NCBI GenBank assembly: GCA_965203565.1 | Contig: OZ241896.1 | Span: forward strand, 1,116,001 to 1,180,000 | DNA length: 64,000 bases | Origin: JAAXGX01 sp965203565 | GTDB lineage: Bacteria; Acidobacteriota; Vicinamibacteria; Vicinamibacterales; UBA8438 | Reading direction: 5' to 3' | Shown: positions 17,130 to 25,621 of the stretch, piece after piece | Layout: each line of letters begins with the position of its first letter | Position numbering within the stretch: the stretch's first letter is position 1 | Notes under the pieces: model-generated | Database searches by the model: none | Told to the model about the DNA's origin: nothing | Seen by the model: the letters and a program-made list of their open reading frames with translations, nothing else | Position numbers and translations under genes: made by a program

Positions 17130-17175
17130 CGGCGCGGAGCTGCGCCGCGGGCGGTCCGGCGCGCGGGCGGCCGGT

Positions 17176-18549
17176 TTATCGATAGTCGTCGGCGGCGAGC
17201 GACGCCCGGATGATCTTCTCGACGTTGCGGTGGACGACGTGGCGGTTGGCGTACGCCGGGTGGGCCCAGTTCACCGTCCGGTCGTGCAGCTTGCGCGGTC
17301 CGTAGCCGGCGCTGGTGGTCGCCTCTATCAGCTTCGTCCGGTCGATCTCCACGTAGCCGGCCGGCGTGAACTGCGCGATGATCAGGTCGCCGTCGTCGTT
17401 GTTGACGAAGAACCGGTCCTCGTGCCGCACGATGAACGCCGAGCCCCATCGCGCCTGCGGCGTCATCGCGCCGCTCATCCAGAGGCGCTCGCCGGTCCGG
17501 GCGTCGAGGCCGCGCAGCTCGCCGTAGCTCCCGACGCCGTACACGTAGTCGCCAATGATGATCGGCGGGGTCATCACCGCGTGCAGGCCGTCGGTCTCGT
17601 CCGGCATCTCGATCCGGCTCGACCCCTTCCAGATCATCGAGGCGTCCGGCCGGTCGGAGCTGAGCCGCATCATCAGCGAGCCGTTGTAGAACTGGCTGAC
17701 CAGCAGATAGGCGCCCGCCCTGGCGGGGGTCACCACGTTCATGCTCGCCCCGACCTCCCACGGCTCCTCCCAGTACGTCGCGCCGGTCGCCGGATCGAGC
17801 GACGCGATCCCCGCGACGTGCCAGACGATGAGCTGCCGCACCCCGCCGGCCTCGTAGATGATCGGATGGCTGGAGCTACCCCCGGCCGTCTCCAGCGCGC
17901 GCCACAGCTCGCGGCCGGTCCGCTTGTCGAACGACACCACCAGCGCGTCCGGCTCGCCGCCGACCACGGCGATCAGCTGCTCGCCGTCGACCAGCGGGGC
18001 GCTCGGCGTCCCCCACGGCGGCAGGCTCGCGTCGTACTCCGCGCGGTAGTTCCGATGCCAGACCACCTCCCCGGTCCCGACGTCGAGACACCAGAGCAGC
18101 CCGGTCGCGCCGAGGACGTACACGCGGTCGCCGTCCACCGTCGGCGTCGCCATCGGGCCGGCGGCGTACGACGCCAGCAGCGCCCGGTACGTCGCGCCCC
18201 ACTCGTACGTCCAGAGCAGCTCGCCGGTCCGCTCGTCGAACGCCAGCACCCGCTCCGCGCCGTCCAGCGTCCTCGACTCGGGGTCCTCCTCCCAGTCGGT
18301 CACGAAGACCCGGCCGCCGGCCACCGCCGGCCCCGAGAACCCGCTCCCGATCGGGACCTCCCACGTCAGCTTGAGTCCGGCGTCGGGGAACTCCTCCACG
18401 ATTCCGGTCTCGTGCCAGACGCCCCGCCGGTCGGGGCCGCGCCACTGCCGCCAGTCGTCCGCCGCCGCCGGCCCCGCCGCCGCGACGCCCGCCGCGAGGA
18501 GCGCGGCGCGCAGCCCCGCCCGAACCAGCTTTCCCTTTCTGATCGTCAT
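17176..18549 (-). CDS. Secreted PQQ-like beta-propeller repeat protein
   Basis: A 457-residue exported protein with a Sec signal (LRAALLAAGVAAAGPAAADD). DWRQWRGPDRRGVWHETGIVEEFP is the usual opening of PQQ-like WD-type propellers of the BamB-like class found in Acidobacteria and Planctomycetes. Repeats such as VLAFDERTGELLWTYEW and LWCLDVGTGEVVWHRNY carry the tryptophan-docking pattern. Catalytic dehydrogenase residues are not evident, so a binding or scaffold role is as likely as catalysis. The ATG has a good GGAGAGGAG site. Third gene of the minus-strand operon headed by the PDLQGVW gene at 21703. Confidence 0.88.
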   Translation of the reverse strand: MTIRKGKLVRAGLRAALLAAGVAAAGPAAADDWRQWRGPDRRGVWHETGIVEEFPDAGLKLTWEVPIGSGFSGPAVAGGRVFVTDWEEDPESRTLDGAERVLAFDERTGELLWTYEWGATYRALLASYAAGPMATPTVDGDRVYVLGATGLLWCLDVGTGEVVWHRNYRAEYDASLPPWGTPSAPLVDGEQLIAVVGGEPDALVVSFDKRTGRELWRALETAGGSSSHPIIYEAGGVRQLIVWHVAGIASLDPATGATYWEEPWEVGASMNVVTPARAGAYLLVSQFYNGSLMMRLSSDRPDASMIWKGSSRIEMPDETDGLHAVMTPPIIIGDYVYGVGSYGELRGLDARTGERLWMSGAMTPQARWGSAFIVRHEDRFFVNNDDGDLIIAQFTPAGYVEIDRTKLIEATTSAGYGPRKLHDRTVNWAHPAYANRHVVHRNVEKIIRASLAADDYR

Positions 18550-18578
18550 GCGCTCCTCTCCGCCGCCGCCGCCGCCCG

Positions 18579-20675
18579 CTACCGCAGGACTGCGCTCCGT
18601 TCGGCCATCCCGACCAGCACGTCGGCGTCCTCCCGCAGCAGCAGCCGCCGCGCCGTCAGGTCGTCCGCCGCGCGGCGGACCGCCGCCACGTAGCCCGCAT
18701 GGTCGCCGTACCGCTCCTCCAGCGACGGCCGCGGGTCGCCGGCGGCGAGGCGCTCCGCGCGCGTCCGGGCGAACGGGAAGAACGATCCGGTCAACGCGCA
18801 CAGGTCGCGGCCGCGGGGACCGGCCGCGTACAGGTTCCAGCCGGTGTTCGTGCCGAGCGGCGCGGCGACGTCCGGGGTCCGGACGCCGGCCACGTCGTGC
18901 CCGTCCCGGTCGGTGGTCGGCACCAGCACCTGGTACGACGCCCCGCGGACAGGCGGCAGCACCGTCCGCCGCCCGCCGCGCGGGCCGAACGTCGGCCCGA
19001 ACCCGAGCGCGTCGAGGCCGTTCACCACGGCCGGGAACGTGACGCCGGGGATGGCGGGGAACGTCCGGGCCGCCTCCTCCACCGTCGCGAGCGTGCCCCG
19101 GCGCACGTCCGGGTAGGCGCTCGGCGGCGGCTCGACGCCGCGGTCGGCCCATGCGTCGAGCGCCACGAGCAGCGCGCGCATGACCGGCGCCGCGCTCCGG
19201 TAGGTGTTGCTGACGTACTCGCACGCCCCGCGGCCGGTCGGGACGAACCCCACCCCCGGCCCCCCGCCGTGCGGATGGCTCGCCAGCAGGTACAGGCGGA
19301 CGTTGTCCGGGATCGGCACGGCGGCGCCGCGGCCGTCGTGGACGTTCAGCGACGCCTTCATCTGCCAGAACTCGTTGCTCGTGTCGACGTGGAAGACGAG
19401 CGGGTCGGTGGCGGGCCGCTTCAGGATGCCGTCCCGCACGTTCGTCACCGGGTCGGTCGTCACCGCGTAGGTGAGCGGCGGGTACGACTGCGAGGTGAAG
19501 TCCGGCGTCCGGTCCTGGCGCGAGTAGACGTTCGGGTCGGCGAACTCGACGTTGGCGAACAGCCGGTGCGAACCGGGGATGTGGATGCGGACGGCGTCGA
19601 AGACGCGCCGGCGCGACTCGTCCTCGTTGAAGCCGAGGTACAGGAAGTCGCGCATGTACATCCCGGTCGACGAGATGCCGAGGCCGTACGCGCGGCGGAC
19701 GCCGACGGCGTCCCGGCTCTCGGCCAGCGGGTTCGGCGTCCCGGCGTCGTCCGCCGTCCGGTGGCGCAGGAACGAGGCGAAGTCGCGCGTCACGGCGTAG
19801 CCGAGCCCCATCACCCACGGGTTCTTCGCCGGATAGATCAGCTCGTACACCTTGTCGTGGTGGAACCCGTCGAACAGGCAGAGGTCGAAGGTCGAGGCGG
19901 TCAGCGACCCCTCGCCCGAGGGGCACTTCCCGAACGCCCACCGGTCGGGCGGGACCGGCCGGCGCGGGCCGTCGATGGCGTCGCGGACCGTCAGGGCGGA
20001 GCGGGTCGTGTCGGTGTCGGCCGTCTCGTAGCTGAGGAATCGATCGGTCCCCTTGAGCGGCAGCGAGTAGCCGTCGATCCGGCCGTCGCCGGGCGGCGGC
20101 CGGCGAGTCGGGTCGGCCGGGTACTCGATCCGGATCCGCGCGACGATCGGGCTGCCGTCCGCCTGCGTCGCCACCGGCAGGCTCGCCCCCAGCCGCGTCG
20201 GGGTCGTCTCGACGTCGCCGGCCCAGCCGGCGTCCACGAAGCTGTAGCCGAGCCGGAAGAGGAGCCCGTCGCCCGACTCGGGGTCCGCCCCGTCCGGGAG
20301 CGGCGGGAAGGTCTGGAAGCCGAGTTCGATCGGGTTCCCGCGGTTGTTGACGCCGTACAGGAGCTTCCGGTTGCCCCGCGCGAGGTCGACCGGCTTGATG
20401 ATGAAGAATGGGGCGCTGAACTCCACCAGCCCGCGGGCGTTGCGGGGGGCGCGATCGAGGTTGACGATGACGGCGTTGAGCGGGTCGTCCGGATCGACCT
20501 CCAGGTGAACCGTCCCGTCGAGCCGCTCGAACGCCCCCGCGTCGCCGAACGCCTTCCCGCCGGCGTACGGCGCCGTCCGCTCCACGACGATCCGGGTGAC
20601 GCGCGCCTCGGCCGGCAGGGCCGCCGCCGCCGCGCCGAGAACGACCGCCGCGCCGGCGACTGCTCGTCCGAGCAT
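18579..20675 (-). CDS. Secreted alpha/beta hydrolase domain protein (Abhydrolase_10 type)
   Basis: About 698 residues with an N-terminal signal peptide (AGAAVVLGAAAAALPAEA). ARVTRIVVERTAPYAGGKAFG, LLYGVNNRGN, GYSFVDAGWAGDVE and GISSTGMYMRDFLYLGFNEDE match the large alpha/beta hydrolase domain-containing proteins common in Acidobacteria; the Ser in GISSTG is the likely nucleophile. Members resemble enzymes acting on esters or carbonates, but the substrate is unknown. The ATG follows GAGGAGGCGAGGG. It lies 11 bases after the PDLQGVW gene and 29 bases before the propeller gene. Confidence 0.87.
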   Translation of the reverse strand: MLGRAVAGAAVVLGAAAAALPAEARVTRIVVERTAPYAGGKAFGDAGAFERLDGTVHLEVDPDDPLNAVIVNLDRAPRNARGLVEFSAPFFIIKPVDLARGNRKLLYGVNNRGNPIELGFQTFPPLPDGADPESGDGLLFRLGYSFVDAGWAGDVETTPTRLGASLPVATQADGSPIVARIRIEYPADPTRRPPPGDGRIDGYSLPLKGTDRFLSYETADTDTTRSALTVRDAIDGPRRPVPPDRWAFGKCPSGEGSLTASTFDLCLFDGFHHDKVYELIYPAKNPWVMGLGYAVTRDFASFLRHRTADDAGTPNPLAESRDAVGVRRAYGLGISSTGMYMRDFLYLGFNEDESRRRVFDAVRIHIPGSHRLFANVEFADPNVYSRQDRTPDFTSQSYPPLTYAVTTDPVTNVRDGILKRPATDPLVFHVDTSNEFWQMKASLNVHDGRGAAVPIPDNVRLYLLASHPHGGGPGVGFVPTGRGACEYVSNTYRSAAPVMRALLVALDAWADRGVEPPPSAYPDVRRGTLATVEEAARTFPAIPGVTFPAVVNGLDALGFGPTFGPRGGRRTVLPPVRGASYQVLVPTTDRDGHDVAGVRTPDVAAPLGTNTGWNLYAAGPRGRDLCALTGSFFPFARTRAERLAAGDPRPSLEERYGDHAGYVAAVRRAADDLTARRLLLREDADVLVGMAERSAVLR

Positions 20676-20686
20676 CCCTCGCCTCC

Positions 20687-21703
20687 TCACTGCCCGTCCG
20701 CGCCGCGCGCGCCCGACAGGATGTTGAACAGTCCGTAGTTCCCTTCGTGGCAGGCGTACTCGTACAGCACGTCGCCCCGCTTCATCCGGAGCATCGCCGT
20801 GAACGGCCGGGTGAAGGTGGCCTCGTCGTCGACCGTGTACTCGTACAGGAGCGTGTCGTCGGCGGCGCGCCGGAACCGCTCGGTCAGGCGCAGCGTCGAA
20901 CCGACGCCGACCGCCCGGTCGATCGACGGGTTGAAGCTCGCGACCTTGTCGGTGAAGTTCGCCGTCTCGACCACCAGCGTGTCGTCCTCCCACCGGCCGC
21001 GCGAATCGCCCATCCACTGCGCGATCCCCTCCGGCAGGCGGTCCCGGCCGTCGAGCGGGACGATGCGCGCGTCGTGCACCATCTCGTTCAGGATGACCAC
21101 ATGGTCGGCGGTCTGGAAGATCTGAACGTTCTGATTGTAGCCGCCCGGCAGGATCGGCGGGCCGGAGTTGAACCCGACGAGGCAGCGCTCGGACAGCCCG
21201 CGGTCCTCGTAGCTGTCGGCGCCGATGCCGGCCGCGAGCGCGCGCACCGGGCGGACGCCCGGCAGGTCCTCGTCGAGCGACACCACCTGCGTCTCGACGC
21301 CCGGCTGCAGCGCCGGCAGCCGGCCGTCGGGCGGGTCGACGATGAGCGCCGTGCGCTGATCGTCCAGCCGCGCCCCCTGGTCGATCCAGAAGTTGTTGTA
21401 GGCGCCGACCTCGCCGCCGATCGGCAGCGTCTTCTCCGGCGCGGTCACCGCCGCGGCCGCCGCTTCGACGACGGCCGCCTCCTCTTCGGTCAGCACCGAC
21501 TTGCCGGCCTGCGCCGCCGGCCGCTCCAGCGGCGTCAGCGTCCGGAAGTCCCAGACCCCCTGCAGGTCGGGCGCGCCGTCCGGCAGGCGGGGCGGCTCGT
21601 AGGCGGTCTGTCCGTACGCGGCGGACGGACCGCCGCCGGCCGATGCGAAGAAGGCGAACAACGCGAGCGACGTAGCTGCGGCGGCGGGTCGGCGAACGTG
21701 CAT
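20687..21703 (-). CDS. Secreted protein of the PDLQGVW type, unknown function (second copy)
   Basis: A 338-residue exported protein, paralogue of the gene at 9995-10957. The signal peptide (SLALFAFFASAGGGPSAAYGQT) is followed by APDLQGVWDFRTLTPLERP, LIVDPPDGRLPAL, DHVVILNEMVHDARIVPLD, RWEDDTLVVETANFTDK and YEYACHEGNYGLFNILSG. The order of motifs is identical in both copies. The function is not known to me. First gene of a three-gene operon with the alpha/beta hydrolase and the PQQ-like propeller; AGGAGA precedes the ATG. Confidence 0.85.
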   Translation of the reverse strand: MHVRRPAAAATSLALFAFFASAGGGPSAAYGQTAYEPPRLPDGAPDLQGVWDFRTLTPLERPAAQAGKSVLTEEEAAVVEAAAAAVTAPEKTLPIGGEVGAYNNFWIDQGARLDDQRTALIVDPPDGRLPALQPGVETQVVSLDEDLPGVRPVRALAAGIGADSYEDRGLSERCLVGFNSGPPILPGGYNQNVQIFQTADHVVILNEMVHDARIVPLDGRDRLPEGIAQWMGDSRGRWEDDTLVVETANFTDKVASFNPSIDRAVGVGSTLRLTERFRRAADDTLLYEYTVDDEATFTRPFTAMLRMKRGDVLYEYACHEGNYGLFNILSGARGADGQ

Positions 21704-22153
21704 CTCATCTCTCCTGACCGGTCTTCTCCCCGGCGACCCGACGATTGTAACGCCATCCGGCGGCCGGCATGCGGACCGTCTGCGTCGAACAGGGCCGGCG
21801 GTCACGCCGCCCAGCCGGCCGACAGCGCCTCGGCCTGAGGTGGTCCCGGTTGTCTGGACAACTCGAGGGCTTCATTAAAGTGTATTCCGGTTGCGAATCA
21901 TGCCCTCGTGTTCTTCGTCTGAGGTTGCCCCGATTCTGCGGACAGGTTGACGCTTTCGGGTTCAGATCATGCCGTGGTTTTCCGTGTGAGTAAATCCACA
22001 ATGAAGCGCTGTGGAACTGCGGATGCAGCCCGTTGCGGACCGGGCGTCCATAGGCCGGGCAGGTCCACAGCGCCCGGCGCGTCGTTCGCGGCGCCGGCTC
22101 ACGCCCGCAATGCCCGCCGAGCGCATCACCCGCGCCACCCGCTTGCGGCTCGG
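21704..22153. other. 450-base gene-free interval at the edge of the restriction island
   Basis: No convincing gene is seen. A minus-strand TACAAT near 21743-21748 could serve the PDLQGVW operon. Two related direct repeats occupy 21837-21957, and the remaining part up to the methyltransferase stop is unremarkable. The interval is flanked by operons transcribed on the same strand and marks the left boundary of the restriction island. Confidence 0.5.
21837..21957. repeat. Pair of related direct repeats, possible transposon-end remnant
   Basis: Two 37-base units at 21837-21873 and 21921-21957 (both starting GAGGT and ending CTTC or TTTC) match at 25 of 37 positions without gaps. The sequence after each unit is also related (GGTTCAGATCATGCC compared with GGTTGCGAATCATGCC). 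Closely spaced direct repeats of this kind occur as protein-binding sites at the ends of some transposons, so this may be the trace of an element. No transposase is present. Confidence 0.4.
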
Positions 22154-23389
22154 TCAGCCGCGGCGCATCACCACGATCCGGTTGGAGTTCGTGCCGCCCC
22201 GGTTGTTGACTACGCCCCACGTGTTGGACGTCTTCGTGAAACGCTGCGCGTTGACCACGATGCACGCCGGCTCCCACACGGTCTCCCGCGCGACGCCCGC
22301 CACCACCCGCTCGAGCAGCAGCGCCCCTCCCCGGATTTCGCCGACCTCGAAGACGAAGACGCCGCCGGGCGCGGTGATCGCGGCCACGTTGACGAGCACG
22401 CTGCGGACGAGATCTTTCCACTCCTCCAGCTTCGACGTCCGGGTGATGGCGATCCGGCCGGGATCGATCCCCGCGAACCAGCACCGCATCCAGTTGTCCC
22501 GCCGGTAGTCCACGACGTCCATGAACGGCGGGGAGGTCACCGCCAGCCGCGCCGGAGGGCCGTGGTGCTCGAACGGCGCGGCGACGCTTTGCCGAAAGAA
22601 CCCCCGGCAACGACCGGTGGGAGGCGCCGTCCGCGCATCCTTCAGCAGCGCGCGCGTCTTGCGCAGGATCAGCGCCGCGACGTCGCGGCGCTCCGGCGCC
22701 TGCCCGCGGCGCGCGTTGTTCCTTCGCTGGCGCTCTAGGGACGCCGCCTGGTTCGGCGGCAGCGTGTAGACCGAGAAGAACCCCGGCGAATGCCCGGTCA
22801 GCCGGTTCATGGCCACCATCCGGATCCACCGGTCGACGCCGTCCAGCCGTCCGGCCGCCTCCCGTTCCAGCAGCCAGGCGCGCAGCCGGCAGATCTGGTC
22901 GAGCGTGCGCGGGTGGAAGAACACGTCGAAACCGTCGGGACGCTCCGCCGGTCCGTCCGGCGCGTCGAGCGCCAGCCGGCCGAGCCGCGCCTCGACGTCG
23001 GACAGCGCCGGCGGGTCGAGCCGCGCCTCGACGAGGATGCGGGAGATCGGGTTGACGTCGTTGCCGAGCGCGTCGCGTCCCAGGAGCACCGCTTCGAGCA
23101 GCGTCGTGCCGCGTCCCATGAACGGATCGAAGACGACGTCGCCGGGACTCGTCAGACGGGTGATGAAGAAGCGCGGAAGCTGCGGCTTGAAGCAGGCCCG
23201 GTACGAGATCTCGTGCAGCGAATGCGCCGCCCGCTGCTTCGACGTCCAGAACTCGTTCGTGAAGACCGGAACGCCGCCGTACGTCTCGACCTGCGTCGCC
23301 TTGCCGTAACGCCGCCACCCTGCGAGCTCGCCGGCGAGATCGTCGAGCGTCAGGCGGCCCGCGTCCTCGAAAGCCAACCGGCGCTGCAT
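22154..23389 (-). CDS. DNA methyltransferase, N4-cytosine/N6-adenine class (SPPF type)
   Basis: A 411-residue methylase. The S-adenosylmethionine-binding motif DPFMGRGTTLLEAVLLGRDALG lies near residues 85-105 and the catalytic motif TSPPFMDVVDY lies much later, near 290, i.e. motif I comes first as in permuted classes. SPPF rather than DPPY favours N4-cytosine, but this is not decisive. It ends with RGGTNSNRIVVMRRG. The gene starts 5 bases after the stop of the 160-residue candidate endonuclease, so the two form a pair. Its GC content is high, unlike the middle of the island. Confidence 0.88.
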   Translation of the reverse strand: MQRRLAFEDAGRLTLDDLAGELAGWRRYGKATQVETYGGVPVFTNEFWTSKQRAAHSLHEISYRACFKPQLPRFFITRLTSPGDVVFDPFMGRGTTLLEAVLLGRDALGNDVNPISRILVEARLDPPALSDVEARLGRLALDAPDGPAERPDGFDVFFHPRTLDQICRLRAWLLEREAAGRLDGVDRWIRMVAMNRLTGHSPGFFSVYTLPPNQAASLERQRRNNARRGQAPERRDVAALILRKTRALLKDARTAPPTGRCRGFFRQSVAAPFEHHGPPARLAVTSPPFMDVVDYRRDNWMRCWFAGIDPGRIAITRTSKLEEWKDLVRSVLVNVAAITAPGGVFVFEVGEIRGGALLLERVVAGVARETVWEPACIVVNAQRFTKTSNTWGVVNNRGGTNSNRIVVMRRG

Positions 23390-23394
23390 TCCTG

Positions 23395-23877
23395 CTACTC
23401 GTCCGCCCCCAGCAACCGAAGCGCGCTCCGTCGAGACGCCTTCGTTCCGGCGCCCAGCGCGCCGCGTCTGTACCAGGAGCGCACCGCATCGGAGGAAACC
23501 TTCCATACCGGTATTCGAGGAAACACCGTGATGTCGCTGACGACATAGCCGTCTATTTCCCGCAGCTTCTCCATGAAGCCGTTTTCTTCGAAAGCCCGTC
23601 CCGACCCCACCATGTAACTGGGACAGAAATGCACACCTCCTTTCGAAATGGAACGAACTTCCCATTTCCGACCGCGTTCGTCAAACAAATCGTAACCTGC
23701 GCCCTCGCTCGGTGCGAGCCTCCCATGGAAAATTTCCCGACAGATGCGACGTTCGAGTATGAACGAAACGCGACGCCCGTCGGTGAAGTATTCCGTTGCT
23801 TCCTTCGGGGTTATGAACAGCGCCTTCGCTATGCGTTCCAGGTCCCATTCAAGAACACCCACATGCTCAACCATCAC
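23395..23877 (-). CDS. Candidate restriction endonuclease paired with the SPPF methyltransferase
   Basis: A 160-residue soluble protein. The N-terminal part (WDLERIAKALFITPKEATEYF) suggests a helical DNA-contact region. The core GYDLFDERGRKWEVRSISKGG has the spacing of a PD-(D/E)xK nuclease with Asp and Glu present but Arg in place of the usual Lys. MVGSGRAFEENGFMEKL and SDITVFPRIPVWKV follow. I infer a restriction enzyme from this fold-like pattern and from its position 5 bases upstream of a methyltransferase; the family is not certain. Two ATG codons in a row open the frame. GC content is lower than in neighbouring housekeeping genes. Confidence 0.6.
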   Translation of the reverse strand: MMVEHVGVLEWDLERIAKALFITPKEATEYFTDGRRVSFILERRICREIFHGRLAPSEGAGYDLFDERGRKWEVRSISKGGVHFCPSYMVGSGRAFEENGFMEKLREIDGYVVSDITVFPRIPVWKVSSDAVRSWYRRGALGAGTKASRRSALRLLGADE

Positions 23878-23927
23878 GAAACATCCTGCACGGTCTGCGC
23901 CCGTCGTTCAAGGCATCGACCTTCCAA

Positions 23928-24587
23928 TCAATCGCGCCGCCGGCTCCATGCGTCACGGATTTTCCTGAACAGTTCCATGCGGCGATCGATTTTTTTGATT
24001 TCCTTCGGATAGAATTCAAACATGGCGTCGCACAATTTCAACATCCACTCTTTTCTGGAGTGATGGCGTGAAATACTGATTCTGTTCGAATCCGCAATCT
24101 GAATCTGTCCCCAGCCGAGAGCGCCGATCGTGAGGCATTTCCAGTCAATAAACTCAATCGGCGCGAACGTCACATGTTCGACAACGGCTCGGAGATTGTG
24201 AATCCGGTAGGTCACCATCAGAATGGTGAAATAATTCTTTTCATTTTCGTAAAATTGCGCCAGCCGTTTGACGGAGATGAGATTCGGCATGTTGAAATTC
24301 GTACCCAGACGATGCGTCTTCACGTCCACGGCGTAGTAGCAACCGTCCGCATCTTCAAAAGCCATGTCCTCCATGGCCTTCCTGGCGAATTGCTCCGAAT
24401 AGTTGACGCACAAGTCGTCGCCGACAATCGACGGGAAATTGCTTGACAGAATTTCCTGAATCGCGTCACCGACGGCCCGCGTGCTGTCTGCCGTGCTGCC
24501 TGACAGGAAGCTGTCCTGGTCGTTCAGAAACTTCTTGATCCGATTCTGTATGGCGGCGTAGCGGTCCGTACGGAACAGCAGGCTCAT
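23928..24587 (-). CDS. Type II restriction endonuclease
   Basis: A 219-residue protein with a clear PD-(D/E)xK core: EDADGCYYAVDVKTHRLGTNF (Asp...Asp-x-Lys) followed by NMPNLISVKRLAQFYENEK, a stretch I associate with type II restriction enzymes. Preceding residues VGDAIQEILSSNFPSIVGDD place the usual acidic residue on a helix. The ATG overlaps the stop of the adjacent methyltransferase gene as ATGA, a typical M-R coupling that delays the nuclease. GC content is clearly low (roughly half), a sign of transfer. Specificity cannot be read from sequence. Confidence 0.85.
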   Translation of the reverse strand: MSLLFRTDRYAAIQNRIKKFLNDQDSFLSGSTADSTRAVGDAIQEILSSNFPSIVGDDLCVNYSEQFARKAMEDMAFEDADGCYYAVDVKTHRLGTNFNMPNLISVKRLAQFYENEKNYFTILMVTYRIHNLRAVVEHVTFAPIEFIDWKCLTIGALGWGQIQIADSNRISISRHHSRKEWMLKLCDAMFEFYPKEIKKIDRRMELFRKIRDAWSRRRD

Positions 24588-25591
24588 CGCGGTGAGCTCC
24601 CGGTGTCGAACAACCGTCGTCGGGAGATCGGCGGTCGATGCGGCGCCGCGCGCTCTCGGCCGGCGAGCGCGTTGCGTTCCCAGAAGACACCCTCCCGATA
24701 CCCCTGAATCCGGCCATCGAGATCCGCCAAATCGAGGCGTTTCTCGGCAAGGCAACAATACGATTCGTCGATTTCGATCCCGACGTGGGCTCGGTCCAGT
24801 TTCCTGGCGACGACGGACGTCGTCCCCGATCCCAGGAAGGGATCGAGGATCACGTCGCCAGGATTCGAGCTGGCGAGCATGAGCTTGGCGATCAGTTTCT
24901 CCGGTTTCTGCGTGGGATGGTCGGTGTTCTCCGGCATCGACCAGAACGGAACCGAGATGTCGGTCCAGAGATTGGACGGGTGAGTCAGGCGAAAATCGCC
25001 GGCGTCGGTCCGCTCCCAGTCCTTGGGCATTCCGTTCTCAGTGGTGTACGGCGCGATGACCCGCCGTTTCATCTTGACCGCATCGACGTTGAACGTGTAC
25101 TCGGGTGAAACCGTGAAGAACCAGACGTCCTCGGAACAGTTCTTCCAGTTACGGGCCGCGCCGCGCCCTTTTTCACGCTCCCATGTGATGCGGTTCCGCG
25201 CGTGAAAATATCGCTCGCCAACCTGCTGTACGGCGGACGAGCAGCGCCAGTCGCTGCAGACGTAGATTGACGCCGACGGCTTCAGCAGACGACGGATGGG
25301 CTTGAGCCAGGAGTCGATCCAGGACGCGTACCTGTCGGTGGTCTGACGCTTGAAGACGTTGCCGTTGAATGACTTGTCGATGTTGTAGGGCGGATCGACG
25401 ATCAGCAGGTCCACGAAACACGACGGCAGATTCGGGAGTGCGTCGAACAGATCCTGGCAGATGGTTCGACCGACGACCTGAGCCGGAACGGCCGGCGTCG
25501 TCAGCCGCAACAACCGCTGCGTCAGCACGGCGCGTTCCGCGCCGTCAATCGTAATCGTGCGGTTTCTCGGCGCGCGACGCGTTTCATGCAC
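24584..25591 (-). CDS. DNA adenine/cytosine methyltransferase, beta class (DPPY type)
   Basis: A 335-residue methylase. The catalytic DPPYNIDKSFNG lies near residue 66, and the S-adenosylmethionine motif DPFLGSGTTSVVARKLDRAHVG lies near 265, i.e. motif IV before motif I as in the beta class (N6_N4_Mtase). HPTQKPEKL, the motif next to the AdoMet site, is present. DPPY favours N6-adenine. It begins with GTG 30 bases after fdnI and its stop is shared with the start of the restriction enzyme gene, so it forms a complete type II R-M pair. Confidence 0.93.
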   Translation of the reverse strand: MHETRRAPRNRTITIDGAERAVLTQRLLRLTTPAVPAQVVGRTICQDLFDALPNLPSCFVDLLIVDPPYNIDKSFNGNVFKRQTTDRYASWIDSWLKPIRRLLKPSASIYVCSDWRCSSAVQQVGERYFHARNRITWEREKGRGAARNWKNCSEDVWFFTVSPEYTFNVDAVKMKRRVIAPYTTENGMPKDWERTDAGDFRLTHPSNLWTDISVPFWSMPENTDHPTQKPEKLIAKLMLASSNPGDVILDPFLGSGTTSVVARKLDRAHVGIEIDESYCCLAEKRLDLADLDGRIQGYREGVFWERNALAGRERAAPHRPPISRRRLFDTGSSPR

Positions 25592-25621
25592 GGCACGCTC
25601 GTTACCGGCAGGACCCGGCGG

